Below are positions 31,227 through 38,764 of a DNA stretch of 64,000 nt, piece by piece. Made by a program: the position numbers and the translations under genes. The DNA is from Streptosporangium pseudovulgare (GTDB lineage Bacteria > Actinomycetota > Actinomycetes > Streptosporangiales > Streptosporangiaceae): assembly GCF_014648055.1 (NCBI RefSeq), contig NZ_BMQJ01000007.1, positions 311,046 to 375,045 of the forward strand. Direction: 5' to 3'. The stretch's first letter is position 1; every line of letters begins with the position of its first letter. The notes beneath the pieces were generated by a model that saw only the letters and a program-made list of their open reading frames with translations, had not been told where the DNA came from and ran no database searches.

Positions 31227-31295
31227 CGCGGGCGCATGAGCCCGCGCACTGGACAACCGAACACGAAGTCGCCCCGAATTCCAAACAAAAGCATC

Positions 31296-31330
31296 GGCGG
31301 GCCGGGTCCATACCCGGCCCGCCTCTTCTT
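31296..31330 (+). terminator. Terminator after GPGG protein gene
   Basis: 12-bp perfect GC stem (31296-31307 with 31312-31323), loop CCAT, followed by TCTTCTTT. Confidence 0.9.
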
Positions 31331-31443
31331 TCCCCGGCGGTTTCTTCTCTCCCCGACGACTTCTTCCCGGTTTCTCTCCCGGCGGTTCTCCCCCCGGAGG
31401 CGGGGCGGCCCACGGCCTGGGGGCGGCCGGGCAGCCCACGGCC

Positions 31444-32157
31444 TCAGAGGCAGTACAGCCCGTAGGCGCGTTTCAGCACCGGCAGCGCCACGTTGCGCAC
31501 CCGGACGCCGCCGGGCGTCTCCCCCTTCTCCGTGCCCGCGTGCGCGTGCCCGTGGATGATCAGGTCGGCGCCCTCGCCGTCCACCGCCTCGGCCAGCAGG
31601 TAGCTGCCGAGGAAGGGGTAGATCTCCAGGGGCTCGCCCTCAAGGGTGTCCTTGACCGGGGAGTAGTGCGACAGCACCACCTTGCGGTCGGCCTGGAGCT
31701 CCTTCAGCGCCACCCGCCAGCGCTCCGCGATCCGCTTGGTGTGCCCGACGAACGCCTTGATCTCGGGCTCGCCGAAGTCGCTGGCGCACTTGCCCGCGTA
31801 CCCCCCGCCGAACCCCTTGCCGCCGACTACACCGAGCCGTACCCCGTCGATGTCGAGCACGGTCGAGTCGTCGTGCAGCACGGCGATCCCGACGCTCTTC
31901 AGCAGGGCCGCGATCTCCCCGGGAACGTCGGAGTGGTAGTCGTGGTTGCCGAGCACGGCGATCACCGGGACCGGCAGGTCGCGGAACTCGTCGGCCACCA
32001 CCCGCGCCTCCTCGATCGTGCCGTGCCGGGTGAGGTCACCGGCCAGGAGCAGCACGTCGGCGTGGTCGGAGAGGTCCTCCAACCGCTCGCGGTAACGGCC
32101 CCGCATGCTCTCGTCCAGGTGCACGTCCCCGACAGCCGCAATCCGCAGCTCTCTCAC
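31444..32157 (-). CDS. Metallophosphoesterase
   Basis: A 237-residue calcineurin-like phosphoesterase with all five blocks in order: GDVHLDES, LAGDLTRHG, LGNHDYHSD, LSHYSPVKD and HGHAHAGTE, binding two metal ions. Cytoplasmic; substrate unknown (nucleotide or phosphoester). The GTG start at 32157 overlaps the stop of the BON gene as GTGA, so the pair is translationally coupled and likely driven by the SigB-like promoter upstream of the BON gene. Confidence 0.92.
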   Translation of the reverse strand: MRELRIAAVGDVHLDESMRGRYRERLEDLSDHADVLLLAGDLTRHGTIEEARVVADEFRDLPVPVIAVLGNHDYHSDVPGEIAALLKSVGIAVLHDDSTVLDIDGVRLGVVGGKGFGGGYAGKCASDFGEPEIKAFVGHTKRIAERWRVALKELQADRKVVLSHYSPVKDTLEGEPLEIYPFLGSYLLAEAVDGEGADLIIHGHAHAGTEKGETPGGVRVRNVALPVLKRAYGLYCL

Positions 32158-32399
32158 AGTTTCTCCCTCTCCCCGGGTTCCCTGACGTCCATGACGGCGA
32201 TCTCGTTGCGAACCGTCAGCCCGGGAGCCGCCTCGCCGGCCACGTCGGCGATCAGCGCGCGTCGCTCGTCACAGGAGACCTGACCGTGCAGGAAGAGCTG
32301 GTCACCCCGGACGGCCACGCGGATGCCCAGTTCGTTGGTCCTCTCGTCCTCCGCCAGCGCGCTCTGCACGCGCGCGGCGACGTACTGCGGAGCCTCCAT
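32154..32399 (-). CDS. BON-domain protein
   Basis: An 81-residue protein that is a single BON domain: YVAARVQSALAEDERTNELGIRV, GDQLFLHGQVSCDERRALIADVAGEAAPGLTVRNEI (in pieces: LFLHGQVSCDERRALIADV). BON domains bind lipids or other ligands and are common in osmotic-stress proteins; no signal peptide here. ATG 32399 has AAGGAG 8 nt upstream. Operon with the metallophosphoesterase gene. Confidence 0.88.
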   Translation of the reverse strand: MEAPQYVAARVQSALAEDERTNELGIRVAVRGDQLFLHGQVSCDERRALIADVAGEAAPGLTVRNEIAVMDVREPGEREKL

Positions 32400-32430
32400 C
32401 GCCTGAACTCCTTTCGTCCAAAACGCTCGC

Positions 32431-32455
32431 TTTCCCGAGAAAGCCGAGGTCAAAC
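32431..32455 (-). promoter_or_regulatory. SigB/SigF-like promoter of BON-phosphoesterase operon
   Basis: On the minus strand GTTT (32452-32455), 15-bp spacer, GGGAAA (32431-32436), ~32 bp before the BON start. Confidence 0.55.
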
Positions 32456-32457
32456 GC

Positions 32458-32483
32458 GTTTAAAGAGCCCATGGCCGGGGAAT
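32458..32483 (+). promoter_or_regulatory. SigB/SigF-like promoter of glycosyltransferase gene
   Basis: GTTT (32458-32461), 16-bp spacer, GGGAAT (32478-32483), back-to-back with the divergent promoter of the BON gene; 68 bp leader to ATG 32551. Confidence 0.5.
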
Positions 32484-32550
32484 TACCTCCGATTGGATGC
32501 CTAGGACGCAGGCACGTTCCTGTCGCATTTTCCGCCACGGAGCCGTGCCC

Positions 32551-33777
32551 ATGAAGATCGCAATGGTGTCCGAACACGCCAGTCCTCTGGCGACCGTCGG
32601 CGGCGCCGACGCCGGAGGTCAGAACGTCCACGTCGCCGCCCTCTCCCGGGCACTCGCCGAGCGGGGGCACGACGTCACCGTCTACACCCGCCGGGAATGT
32701 CCCTTTCAGTCCGCCGAGGTGGCCTTCGCCCCCGGCGTCACCGTGGTCCACGTGCCGGCCGGCCCGGCCGTGACCCTGCCCAAGGACGACCTGCTGGCCT
32801 GGATGCCCGACTTCGGCCGGTGGCTGGCCCGGCGCTGGGACGCGGCTCCTCCGGACGTCGCGCACAGTCACTTCTGGATGAGCGGGCTGGCCTCGCTGGC
32901 CGCCGCCCGGGACACCGCGGTGCCGATCGTGCACACCTTCCACGCCCTCGGCGCGGTCAAGCGGCGCCACCAGGGGAGGGCCGACACCAGCCCGCGCGAA
33001 CGGGTGGGCGCCGAGGCGCTCGTCGCCCGGCAGGCGGACGCGGTGATCGCCACCTGCGCCGACGAGGTCGCCGAGCTGGTCCGGATGCGGACGCCCGAGC
33101 GGGCGGTACGGGTGATCCCCTGCGGCGTGGACCTGGCGGCGTTCACCCCGGACGGCCCCGCGGCGGACCTCGGCCCCCGGGACTCCGGGCCGGTCCTGCT
33201 GGCCATCGGCCGGGCAGTGCCGCGCAAGGGGGTGGAGACCACGATCCGGGCGCTGCGTCATGTCCCGGACGCCACCCTCGTCGTCGCGGGCGGCTCCCCC
33301 GGCGAACCGGAGCCGGCCCGCCTGGTGCGGATCGCCCGCATGTACGGCGTGGCGGACCGCGTCCGGTTCATCGGCCGGGTGGCCCGCGAGGACGTCCCCG
33401 CGCTGATGCGCGCGGCGGACGCGGTGGTCAGCGTCCCCTGGTACGAGCCCTTCGGGATCGTGCCGCTGGAGGCCATGGCCTGCGGGACTCCGGTGGTCGC
33501 CTCGGCGGTGGGCGGGCATCTCGACACGGTCGTCCCCGGCGTCACCGGCCTGCTGGTCCCGCCGCGTGATTCGGCCGCGCTCGGCCAGGCCCTGCGCGAG
33601 CTGCTCGCCGACCCGGCCCGGCTCCGCGCGTACGGCGCCGCCGCGGCCGCGCGGGCGAGGTCCGGCTACGGCTGGGACGAGGTGGCGGACCGTACCGCCG
33701 CGGTCTACGCCGAAGTGCTCGCCTCACAGGGGCCCCGGACGGCGGCGGGCGCCTTCCGGGGCACGGGAGCCGCCTGA
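32551..33777 (+). CDS. GT4-family glycosyltransferase
   Basis: A 408-residue GT-B glycosyltransferase. N-terminal domain: KIAMVSEHASPLATVGGADAGGQNVHVAAL, with HSHFWMSGL; C-terminal domain: LLAIGRAVPRKGVE, FIGRVAREDVPALM and the donor-binding PWYEPFGIVPLEAMACGTPVVAS, the E-x7-E motif of GT4. The N-terminal region resembles sucrose-phosphate synthase/MshA-like enzymes, so a soluble sugar acceptor is plausible. ATG 32551 (MKIAMVSEH) is the natural family start. Promoter and neighbours suggest general-stress expression. Ends before a set of strong hairpins. Confidence 0.9.
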   Translation: MKIAMVSEHASPLATVGGADAGGQNVHVAALSRALAERGHDVTVYTRRECPFQSAEVAFAPGVTVVHVPAGPAVTLPKDDLLAWMPDFGRWLARRWDAAPPDVAHSHFWMSGLASLAAARDTAVPIVHTFHALGAVKRRHQGRADTSPRERVGAEALVARQADAVIATCADEVAELVRMRTPERAVRVIPCGVDLAAFTPDGPAADLGPRDSGPVLLAIGRAVPRKGVETTIRALRHVPDATLVVAGGSPGEPEPARLVRIARMYGVADRVRFIGRVAREDVPALMRAADAVVSVPWYEPFGIVPLEAMACGTPVVASAVGGHLDTVVPGVTGLLVPPRDSAALGQALRELLADPARLRAYGAAAAARARSGYGWDEVADRTAAVYAEVLASQGPRTAAGAFRGTGAA

Positions 33778-33792
33778 CGGCGGCGGGAATGC

Positions 33793-33833
33793 GGGAGGCC
33801 CCCGTTGAGGACCATGGAAAACGGGGGCCTCCC
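33793..33833 (+). terminator. Hairpin after glycosyltransferase gene
   Basis: 14-bp perfect stem GGGAGGCCCCCGTT (33793-33806) with its complement at 33820-33833, 13-nt loop. A further copy of the AACGGGGGCCTCCC arm follows at about 33850, so alternative pairings are possible. No T run. Confidence 0.65.
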
Positions 33834-33884
33834 GTTGAGGACCGCGGAGAACGGGGGCCTCCCGACGACCGCGGAAACGTGGAG

Positions 33885-33924
33885 GCGCCCCGGCCGCACC
33901 GGTGGTCCGGTGCGGCCGGGGCGC
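33885..33924. terminator. 18-bp GC hairpin between convergent genes
   Basis: Perfect stem 33885-33902 with 33907-33924, loop TGGT; lies between the glycosyltransferase and DUF4235 genes and can act in both directions. Confidence 0.75.
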
Positions 33925-33934
33925 TCCGCGAGGG

Positions 33935-34186
33935 TCAGCGGCCGGTGGCTCGATGGATCTTCCCCGTGGCGGTCCGGTCGATCACGGCCTTGACCACTCC
34001 GAAGATCGCACCCTGGATGGCCGCCGCGACCAGGATCTCCTTCCAGCCGTACTGGTCGGAGGTCGGGTCCGGGGTCTCGTCCTTGCCCGAGGCGAGTTTC
34101 CAGACCTGCTTGAAGATGGCTCCGGCGACGGCGCCGCCGACGAGGCCGGTCACGGCGCCGGTACCCTTGGATACGATCTTGCTCAA
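33935..34186 (-). CDS. DUF4235 protein
   Basis: An 83-residue actinobacterial DUF4235 protein: MSKIVSKGTGAVTGLVGGAVAGAIFKQVWKL (in parts) with two amphipathic or hydrophobic segments (TGLVGGAVAGAIF and ILVAAAIQGAIFGVVKAVI). Function unknown; commonly induced in stress. The start is TTG 34186, with GGAGG 8 nt upstream and no better codon. A SigB-like promoter lies at 34224-34248. Confidence 0.87.
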   Translation of the reverse strand: MSKIVSKGTGAVTGLVGGAVAGAIFKQVWKLASGKDETPDPTSDQYGWKEILVAAAIQGAIFGVVKAVIDRTATGKIHRATGR

Positions 34187-34223
34187 CTTCGCGTCCTCCG
34201 TTCGCGTTCGGTGGGGGCCGCGC

Positions 34224-34248
34224 CTACCCGGTACAAACCGCCGTTAAC
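34224..34248 (-). promoter_or_regulatory. SigB/SigF-like promoter of DUF4235 gene
   Basis: On the minus strand GTTA (34245-34248), 15-bp spacer, GGGTAG (34224-34229), 38 bp before the TTG start. Confidence 0.6.
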
Positions 34249-34311
34249 GGTGCATACCAGAAGAACGGACGGCAGGGAGGGGCGACGTCCGCGCCCGGGA
34301 ACCGCCTCGGA

Positions 34312-34575
34312 TCACACCACCGGCGGGTCGTCGTAGTGGCGCTCCTCGTAGACGCGACGCTGGGTCACCGGGTCCTCGATCACCGTGGTGGTGGGAGGCT
34401 GCACGACCCGGCGTGCGACGCGGAGCCGGTAGAGCGCGAACAGCAGCCACACGAGGCCGCCGAGCATCAGGATCACACCGACGACGTTGATGTCGAACCC
34501 GGCGATGTCGAACTCGACCGCCCAGGTGAGAATCGCACCGAGCATTATGAGGATGATGCCGCCTGCGATGGTCAT
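34312..34575 (-). CDS. DUF6458 small membrane protein
   Basis: An 87-residue protein with two membrane segments (GGIILIMLGAILTWAVEF and VVGVILMLGGLVWLLFAL) and a basic/acidic C-terminal tail ending ERHYDDPPVV, matching DUF6458. ATG 34575 is preceded by GAAGGAGGTAATCCC, an almost perfect ribosome site. A weak GTTT-N13-GGGATA element (34610-34632) may be its promoter. Function unknown. Confidence 0.87.
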   Translation of the reverse strand: MTIAGGIILIMLGAILTWAVEFDIAGFDINVVGVILMLGGLVWLLFALYRLRVARRVVQPPTTTVIEDPVTQRRVYEERHYDDPPVV

Positions 34576-34651
34576 GGGATTACCTCCTTCGAGCCAACGC
34601 CCCATCCCCTATCCCACCCACGGATCTCAAACGTCCCCCGCGGGAGGACAC

Positions 34652-35170
34652 GTGAAATATGACCCCCCGATCGTCGTCACGGGCCTGATGGGCGCGGGCA
34701 AGTCGTCCGTCGCCCGGATCCTGGCCCGCGAGCTCGGCCGGCCGCTGCGGGACAGCGATCCCGACCTGGCCGCCCGGTACGGCGGCGCGACGGCGGCCGA
34801 GACCGCCGCCCGGGAGGGCGCGGATGTGCTCCACGAACGGGAGGCCCGGCACCTGCGCGAGGCCCTCGCCGAGCGGCCCCCGGCGGTGACGGCCGCCGCC
34901 GCCAGCGTGGTGGAGAACCCCGCCTGCCGCCGGGCGCTGTCCTCGGCGCTGGTGGTCTGGCTGGACGCCCCGCCCGCCGTGCTCGCCGTACGGATGCTGT
35001 CGAGCGGGCACCGCCCGCACTTCGAGCCGGACCTCGCGGCCATGCTCACCGAACAGCGCGCGGTACGGGGGCCGTTGTTCGCCGAGGTCGCGGACCTGAC
35101 GTTCGACGTCTCGGCGCTGACCGCCGACGAGGTCGCCGCCCGGGTGCTCGCCTCGCTCGAAGGCCGCTGA
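34652..35170 (+). CDS. Shikimate-kinase-like P-loop kinase
   Basis: A 172-residue NMP-kinase-fold protein. Walker A is GLMGAGKSS (11-19), then DSDPDLAARYGG as in shikimate kinase, a HEREARHLREAL lid-adjacent segment and LVVWLDAPPAVLAVRM. It resembles AroK but lacks the usual shikimate-binding GGG motif, where AAAASVVENPACR stands, so another small-molecule substrate is likely. GTG 34652 has GGGAGG 5 nt upstream. Divergent from the DUF6458 gene. Confidence 0.83.
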   Translation: MKYDPPIVVTGLMGAGKSSVARILARELGRPLRDSDPDLAARYGGATAAETAAREGADVLHEREARHLREALAERPPAVTAAAASVVENPACRRALSSALVVWLDAPPAVLAVRMLSSGHRPHFEPDLAAMLTEQRAVRGPLFAEVADLTFDVSALTADEVAARVLASLEGR

Positions 35171-35223
35171 CCCGCCGGGCCGGACCGGCCGCCGGGCGCA
35201 CCCTCGGACGCGCCGCCGGGCGG

Positions 35224-35856
35224 TCACCGGCCGAGCAGGGCCAGCATCCGCTGGATCTGCGCCGTACGGGACGCCTCGATCCGCCCCGCCAGCGCCCGTA
35301 CCTCGGGGTTCACCCCGTTCATCGCCTCCAGCCTGGCCAACTGGATCGCGTCGTCCTGCTGGGCGATCACCATGTTGAGGAACCTGCGCTCGAACTCGGC
35401 GGGCGGCGCGTCCGCGACGGAGCCGATCTCCGCCTCGGTCAGGCCCGGCATGCCGCCGTGGGCGGCGTGCTCGCCGGGGTCAGCGGTCAGGGGCCGCCCC
35501 CATGCCCTCAGCCACCCGGCCATCGTCGCGGTCTCCGCCTCCTGGGTGGTGGCGATGGCCGCCGCCAGGGTCCTGACCTCCGGGCGGGCCGGCCGGTCGC
35601 GGGCGAGCCGTGCCAGCCGTACGCCCTGGCCGTTGTGCGGGCCCATCATCTGCAGGAACATCACGTCGACGGCGTTGACGTCCCCGGGCGGGGTGGTCGC
35701 CGGGATGGCCGCCGGAGCGGACGCGGCGGCGCTCCCCCCGCCGTGCGCCCCGTGCCCCGGGCCGGCGCCGTAGAACTCGTGGGCGTCGGTGCCGCACCCG
35801 GTGACCAGGGCGGCGCACAGGACGAGGCCCGGCACGGCCCAGGCGATGCGCTTCAC
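35224..35856 (-). CDS. DUF305 lipoprotein
   Basis: A 210-residue exported protein: lipobox LVTGC (Cys ~19), a His/Gly-rich stretch (YGAGPGHGAHGGG), then DUF305 with VDVMFLQMMGPHNGQGVRLARL, a MAGWLRAWG segment and the second half FLNMVIAQQDDAIQLARLEA. DUF305 proteins are ferritin-like four-helix bundles often linked with copper. In this copy the usual first HH is HN. GTG 35856 with AGGAGG upstream; an upstream extension is discarded. Follows the LPMO gene by 65 bp, same strand. Confidence 0.88.
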   Translation of the reverse strand: MKRIAWAVPGLVLCAALVTGCGTDAHEFYGAGPGHGAHGGGSAAASAPAAIPATTPPGDVNAVDVMFLQMMGPHNGQGVRLARLARDRPARPEVRTLAAAIATTQEAETATMAGWLRAWGRPLTADPGEHAAHGGMPGLTEAEIGSVADAPPAEFERRFLNMVIAQQDDAIQLARLEAMNGVNPEVRALAGRIEASRTAQIQRMLALLGR

Positions 35857-35884
35857 GGAAGACCTCCTCGGCGAACGCCGCGGC

Positions 35885-35912
35885 GGGCCGGGACGGCGTG
35901 GCGTCCCGGCCC
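35885..35912 (-). terminator. Hairpin after LPMO gene
   Basis: 11-bp perfect stem (35885-35895 with 35902-35912), 6-nt loop, 9 bp after the LPMO stop; no T run. Confidence 0.55.
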
Positions 35913-35921
35913 GTCGGCGGA

Positions 35922-36809
35922 TCAGGCGCGGGTCCAGAGCGAGGAGGCGTTCGGCGGCTCCCAGCCCGGCAGGGAGGTGTGCGCCTGCAGGCACCGGTAG
36001 GCCAGACCGTCGTAGGTGACGCGCGCGCCCACCGCGTAGGCGGTGTTCGCCTTCCACGCGTCACCGGGCTGCGGCGTGGTGGTCGCCGTCGGGGTGGCGG
36101 TGGGCGTCGCCGTGGGAGTCGTCGTGGGGATCACGGTGGGGGTCACGGTCGGCGTGGGCGTCGGGGTGGGCGTGGTCCCCCCGCCGAAGTCCACGTCGGA
36201 GCAGGTGTAGAACGCCTCGGTGCTGCCGACCACCCGCTGCCAGATCGAGTAGATGAGCTGGCGGCCGGTCCGCTGCGGGAGGTTGATGGTCCAGTTGGTG
36301 AACGTGGTCGGGTTCTGGTTGGTGAAGGTCTTGATGGGCTCCAGGTCCGACCAGCGCAGCGGCTGCGTCGGGTTCCAGCTCTGCTTGGTGATGTAGAACT
36401 CGAAGTTGCTGTTCGAGTGCGGCGCGGTCGCGTGGTAGGTGATCGTCAGCGGGCCCGGGGAGACGCGAGTGGCGGGCCAGTCGGCCCGGGTCAGGTCCAG
36501 GCCCCGGTACTTGTCGCGTCCGGCGCTGCACAGCTTGCCGTCCGGGATGATCGCGCGGTGGTTGCCCCCGGCCTCCAGCCGCGAGACCTCGTGCCAGTCG
36601 TAGAACGCCTGGGTGCCGCCGGCGGCGATGGCAGCCTTGCAGGCGTCCGACTTCGGCGTCTCCGGGCCCTCCAGGTGGCAGACGTAGGCGCGGCTGGGCG
36701 GGTTCGACATGGAGCCGTGGGCGGCCGCCGGGGTGGAGGGCAGCAGGACGACCAGGGACGTGACGGTGAGCGCGGCGGCGCCGGCGGCCGCCTTGTGTCG
36801 CAGGAGCAC
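35922..36809 (-). CDS. AA10 lytic polysaccharide monooxygenase with CBM5/12
   Basis: A 295-residue secreted copper enzyme that oxidatively cleaves chitin or cellulose. The signal peptide ends AAA just before His31 of HGSMSNPPSRAY, the N-terminal histidine of the copper brace; the second histidine is in TYHATAPHSNSNFEFY and the axial Phe in YTCSDVDF. A long Thr-Pro linker (TPTPTPTVTP and on) leads to a C-terminal CBM5/12 (WKANTAYAVGARVTYDGLAYRCLQAH, in parts), typical of chitin binders. GTG 36809 has GAGGAG upstream. The upstream region is AT-rich with an AGTAA-ACC-TTACT inverted repeat. Confidence 0.94.
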   Translation of the reverse strand: MLLRHKAAAGAAALTVTSLVVLLPSTPAAAHGSMSNPPSRAYVCHLEGPETPKSDACKAAIAAGGTQAFYDWHEVSRLEAGGNHRAIIPDGKLCSAGRDKYRGLDLTRADWPATRVSPGPLTITYHATAPHSNSNFEFYITKQSWNPTQPLRWSDLEPIKTFTNQNPTTFTNWTINLPQRTGRQLIYSIWQRVVGSTEAFYTCSDVDFGGGTTPTPTPTPTVTPTVIPTTTPTATPTATPTATTTPQPGDAWKANTAYAVGARVTYDGLAYRCLQAHTSLPGWEPPNASSLWTRA

Positions 36810-36876
36810 GTGGACTCCTCCTTCGGGGGAATGGAGGCGGACATGTCCAACGGCCGACGGATAGCACGTTATTAAA

Positions 36877-36889
36877 AGTAAACCTTACT
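36877..36889. promoter_or_regulatory. Inverted repeat upstream of LPMO gene
   Basis: AGTAA-ACC-TTACT in an AT-rich block 68-80 bp before the LPMO start. Candidate operator for a chitin-responsive regulator; not assigned. Confidence 0.45.
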
Positions 36890-37026
36890 AACAATTACCA
36901 TCGCCGCGCCAGACGTTCCCACCACCTCCCCACACATTCCCCGCTGCTCCCGCCCGGCGGACGTCCGCCGCGACGCCACCCCGCTCGTATGGGCGGACAG
37001 GCGATGGTCAATATTAGTAAACTACA

Positions 37027-37058
37027 GTTGAGTCAACTACGATTCGGTCAACTATACT
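37027..37058 (+). promoter_or_regulatory. Promoter and operator-like repeats of AAA-DUF234 gene
   Basis: GTTGAGTCAAC palindrome (37027-37037) overlaps a TTGAGT -35-like element; a second TCAAC half-site is at 37048-37052; the -10 box is TATACT (37053-37058). The ATG at 37066 is 8 nt after it, so the mRNA is probably leaderless. Confidence 0.55.
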
Positions 37059-37065
37059 TCGGACT

Positions 37066-38487
37066 ATGCGTAAACCCGAGCACGTCTTCAACCGCGAGCG
37101 GGAGTGGGCGAGCCTTGTCTCGTTCGCCGCTGAAGAGGGTGCGGGAGCTCGACTCGGCGTGGTGAGCGGCCGCCGCCGACAAGGGAAGAGTTACCTTCTG
37201 CAGGCTCTGGCCGCCGGCATGGGCGGCATCTACTTCCCCGCGTTGGAAGTGACCGAGGCGGTGGCCCTCCGTCTGTTCGCGGATGAGCTGATCAGGTTCA
37301 CCGGTGCGCCGGTCCCGGCCTTCCGCGACTGGATCGACGCCGTCCCCTACCTCTTCGGCGCCGTCCGCGATCGGGCGATTCCTGTTGTGTTCGACGAATT
37401 CCCTTACCTGATCAAGGCGTCTCCCGAGTTGCCCTCGATCATCCAGCGGGAACTGGGCCCCGGTGGTTCCGGGGCTTCCAGCAGCGCCCGAGTGCTGCTC
37501 TGCGGCTCGGCCATGTCGGTGATGGGCGGGTTGTTGTCGGGTACGGCTCCGCTCCGCGGACGCGCGGGGCTGGAGATGGTCGTCAGGCCCTTCGACTATC
37601 GCCAGGCCGCCGCGTTCTGGGGAATCGGCGATGCCCGGCTGGCGGTGCTGGTCCACGCGGTGGTCGGCGGAACCCCGGCCTACCGGCGGGAGTTCGTCCG
37701 CGGCGACGTCCCATCCGATCTCGACGACTTTGACGACTGGGTGATCAGGACCGTTCTGAACGCTGAAGGGTCGCTGTTCAGGGAGGCCCGCTACCTGCTG
37801 GCGGAAGAGACGGAGATCCGCGACCCATCGCTCTACCACTCCGTCCTGGCCGCCGTCGCCGACGGGAACACGACGTCGGGAGGGATCGCCGGCTACGTAG
37901 GCCGCAAGTCCAATGAGATCGCCCATCCTCTCCGCGTGCTGGAAGACAGCCATCTCCTGGTCAAGGAGCGCGACCTCTTCAGGCCGAACCGCAGCTACTA
38001 CCGGGTGGCCGAGCCGCTCGTCACCTTCTATCAGGCGATCATGGCCAGGGAATGGACACGTCTGGAACGCGGGGACGCGGCGACGGTCTGGCGGGGCAGC
38101 CGGGCACGTTTCCTGTCACAGGTGGTCGGACCCCACATCGAGGTACTCTGCCGGGAGTACGCCCTGGGCGACGACGCCGAGGCCGGTGAGGTGGGAAGCG
38201 GCGTGGTCCCCGATCCGGCCAACCGCACGCAGATCCAGATCGACGTCGCCGTGCTGGCGCGCGCCGATCACGGACGTCCGCGCCGGATCCTCTCCCTGGG
38301 CGAGGTCAAGTGGGACCGGGTCATGGGGACCGAGCACGTGGCACGGCTCCGGCGCGCGCGCGACCTGCTCACCGCCAAAGGGTTCGACACCCGGGACACC
38401 GTTCTGACGTGCTACTCCGGGGCGGGGTTCAGCACCGAAGCTGCGAGTGACGTCCGCCTGGTGACCATCGACGACCTCTACGCGTGA
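37066..38487 (+). CDS. AAA-family ATPase with C-terminal DUF234 nuclease-like domain
   Basis: A 473-residue protein of the archaeal-type ATPase family common in mobile or defence-linked loci. N-terminal ATPase: FNREREWASLV, Walker A SGRRRQGKSYLL (~34-45), Walker B PVVFDEFPYL (~106-114) and a LLCGSAMSVMGGLL sensor region. A winged-helix stretch (TSGGIAGYVGRKSNEIAHPLRVLEDSHLL, in parts) precedes the DUF234 domain (~320-455), where DVAVL and LGEVKW look like PD-(D/E)xK metal-binding residues. Native function unknown. ATG 37066, leaderless. AT-rich upstream region and a tRNA-Lys 200 bp downstream suggest acquisition by transfer. Confidence 0.88.
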   Translation: MRKPEHVFNREREWASLVSFAAEEGAGARLGVVSGRRRQGKSYLLQALAAGMGGIYFPALEVTEAVALRLFADELIRFTGAPVPAFRDWIDAVPYLFGAVRDRAIPVVFDEFPYLIKASPELPSIIQRELGPGGSGASSSARVLLCGSAMSVMGGLLSGTAPLRGRAGLEMVVRPFDYRQAAAFWGIGDARLAVLVHAVVGGTPAYRREFVRGDVPSDLDDFDDWVIRTVLNAEGSLFREARYLLAEETEIRDPSLYHSVLAAVADGNTTSGGIAGYVGRKSNEIAHPLRVLEDSHLLVKERDLFRPNRSYYRVAEPLVTFYQAIMAREWTRLERGDAATVWRGSRARFLSQVVGPHIEVLCREYALGDDAEAGEVGSGVVPDPANRTQIQIDVAVLARADHGRPRRILSLGEVKWDRVMGTEHVARLRRARDLLTAKGFDTRDTVLTCYSGAGFSTEAASDVRLVTIDDLYA

Positions 38488-38648
38488 TCGCTTCTCCACA
38501 CGGGCCGGGCACACGGGCCGGGATCTCCAGGAGCCGACACCGAACTCATGGGGAGTCAGCCGAATGCCTTCACCGCGGCGACGGGGCGGCGACGAGGACA
38601 GGCGGCGGCCGTGGCCGGCACGCAGGCCGCCGGGGCGCCCGTCATGAC

Positions 38649-38683
38649 GAAAGCCCAGGCCGGGTGATCCGGCCTGGGCTTTC
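38649..38683. terminator. Terminator between AAA-DUF234 gene and tRNA-Lys
   Basis: 15-bp perfect stem (38649-38663 with 38669-38683), loop GTGAT, 7 bp from the 3' end of the minus-strand tRNA-Lys; A- and T-flanked, able to act in both directions. Confidence 0.9.
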
Positions 38684-38690
38684 TCGTCGG

Positions 38691-38764
38691 TGCGCCGCCA
38701 GGGACTCGAACCCCGGACCCGCTGATTAAGAGTCAGCTGCTCTAACCAACTGAGCTAGCGGCGC
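38691..38764 (-). tRNA. tRNA-Lys (CTT), second identical copy
   Basis: 74 nt, identical base for base to the tRNA-Lys at 29020-29093, anticodon CUU, no encoded CCA. Its terminator and upstream sequence differ from those of the first copy. Confidence 0.97.
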
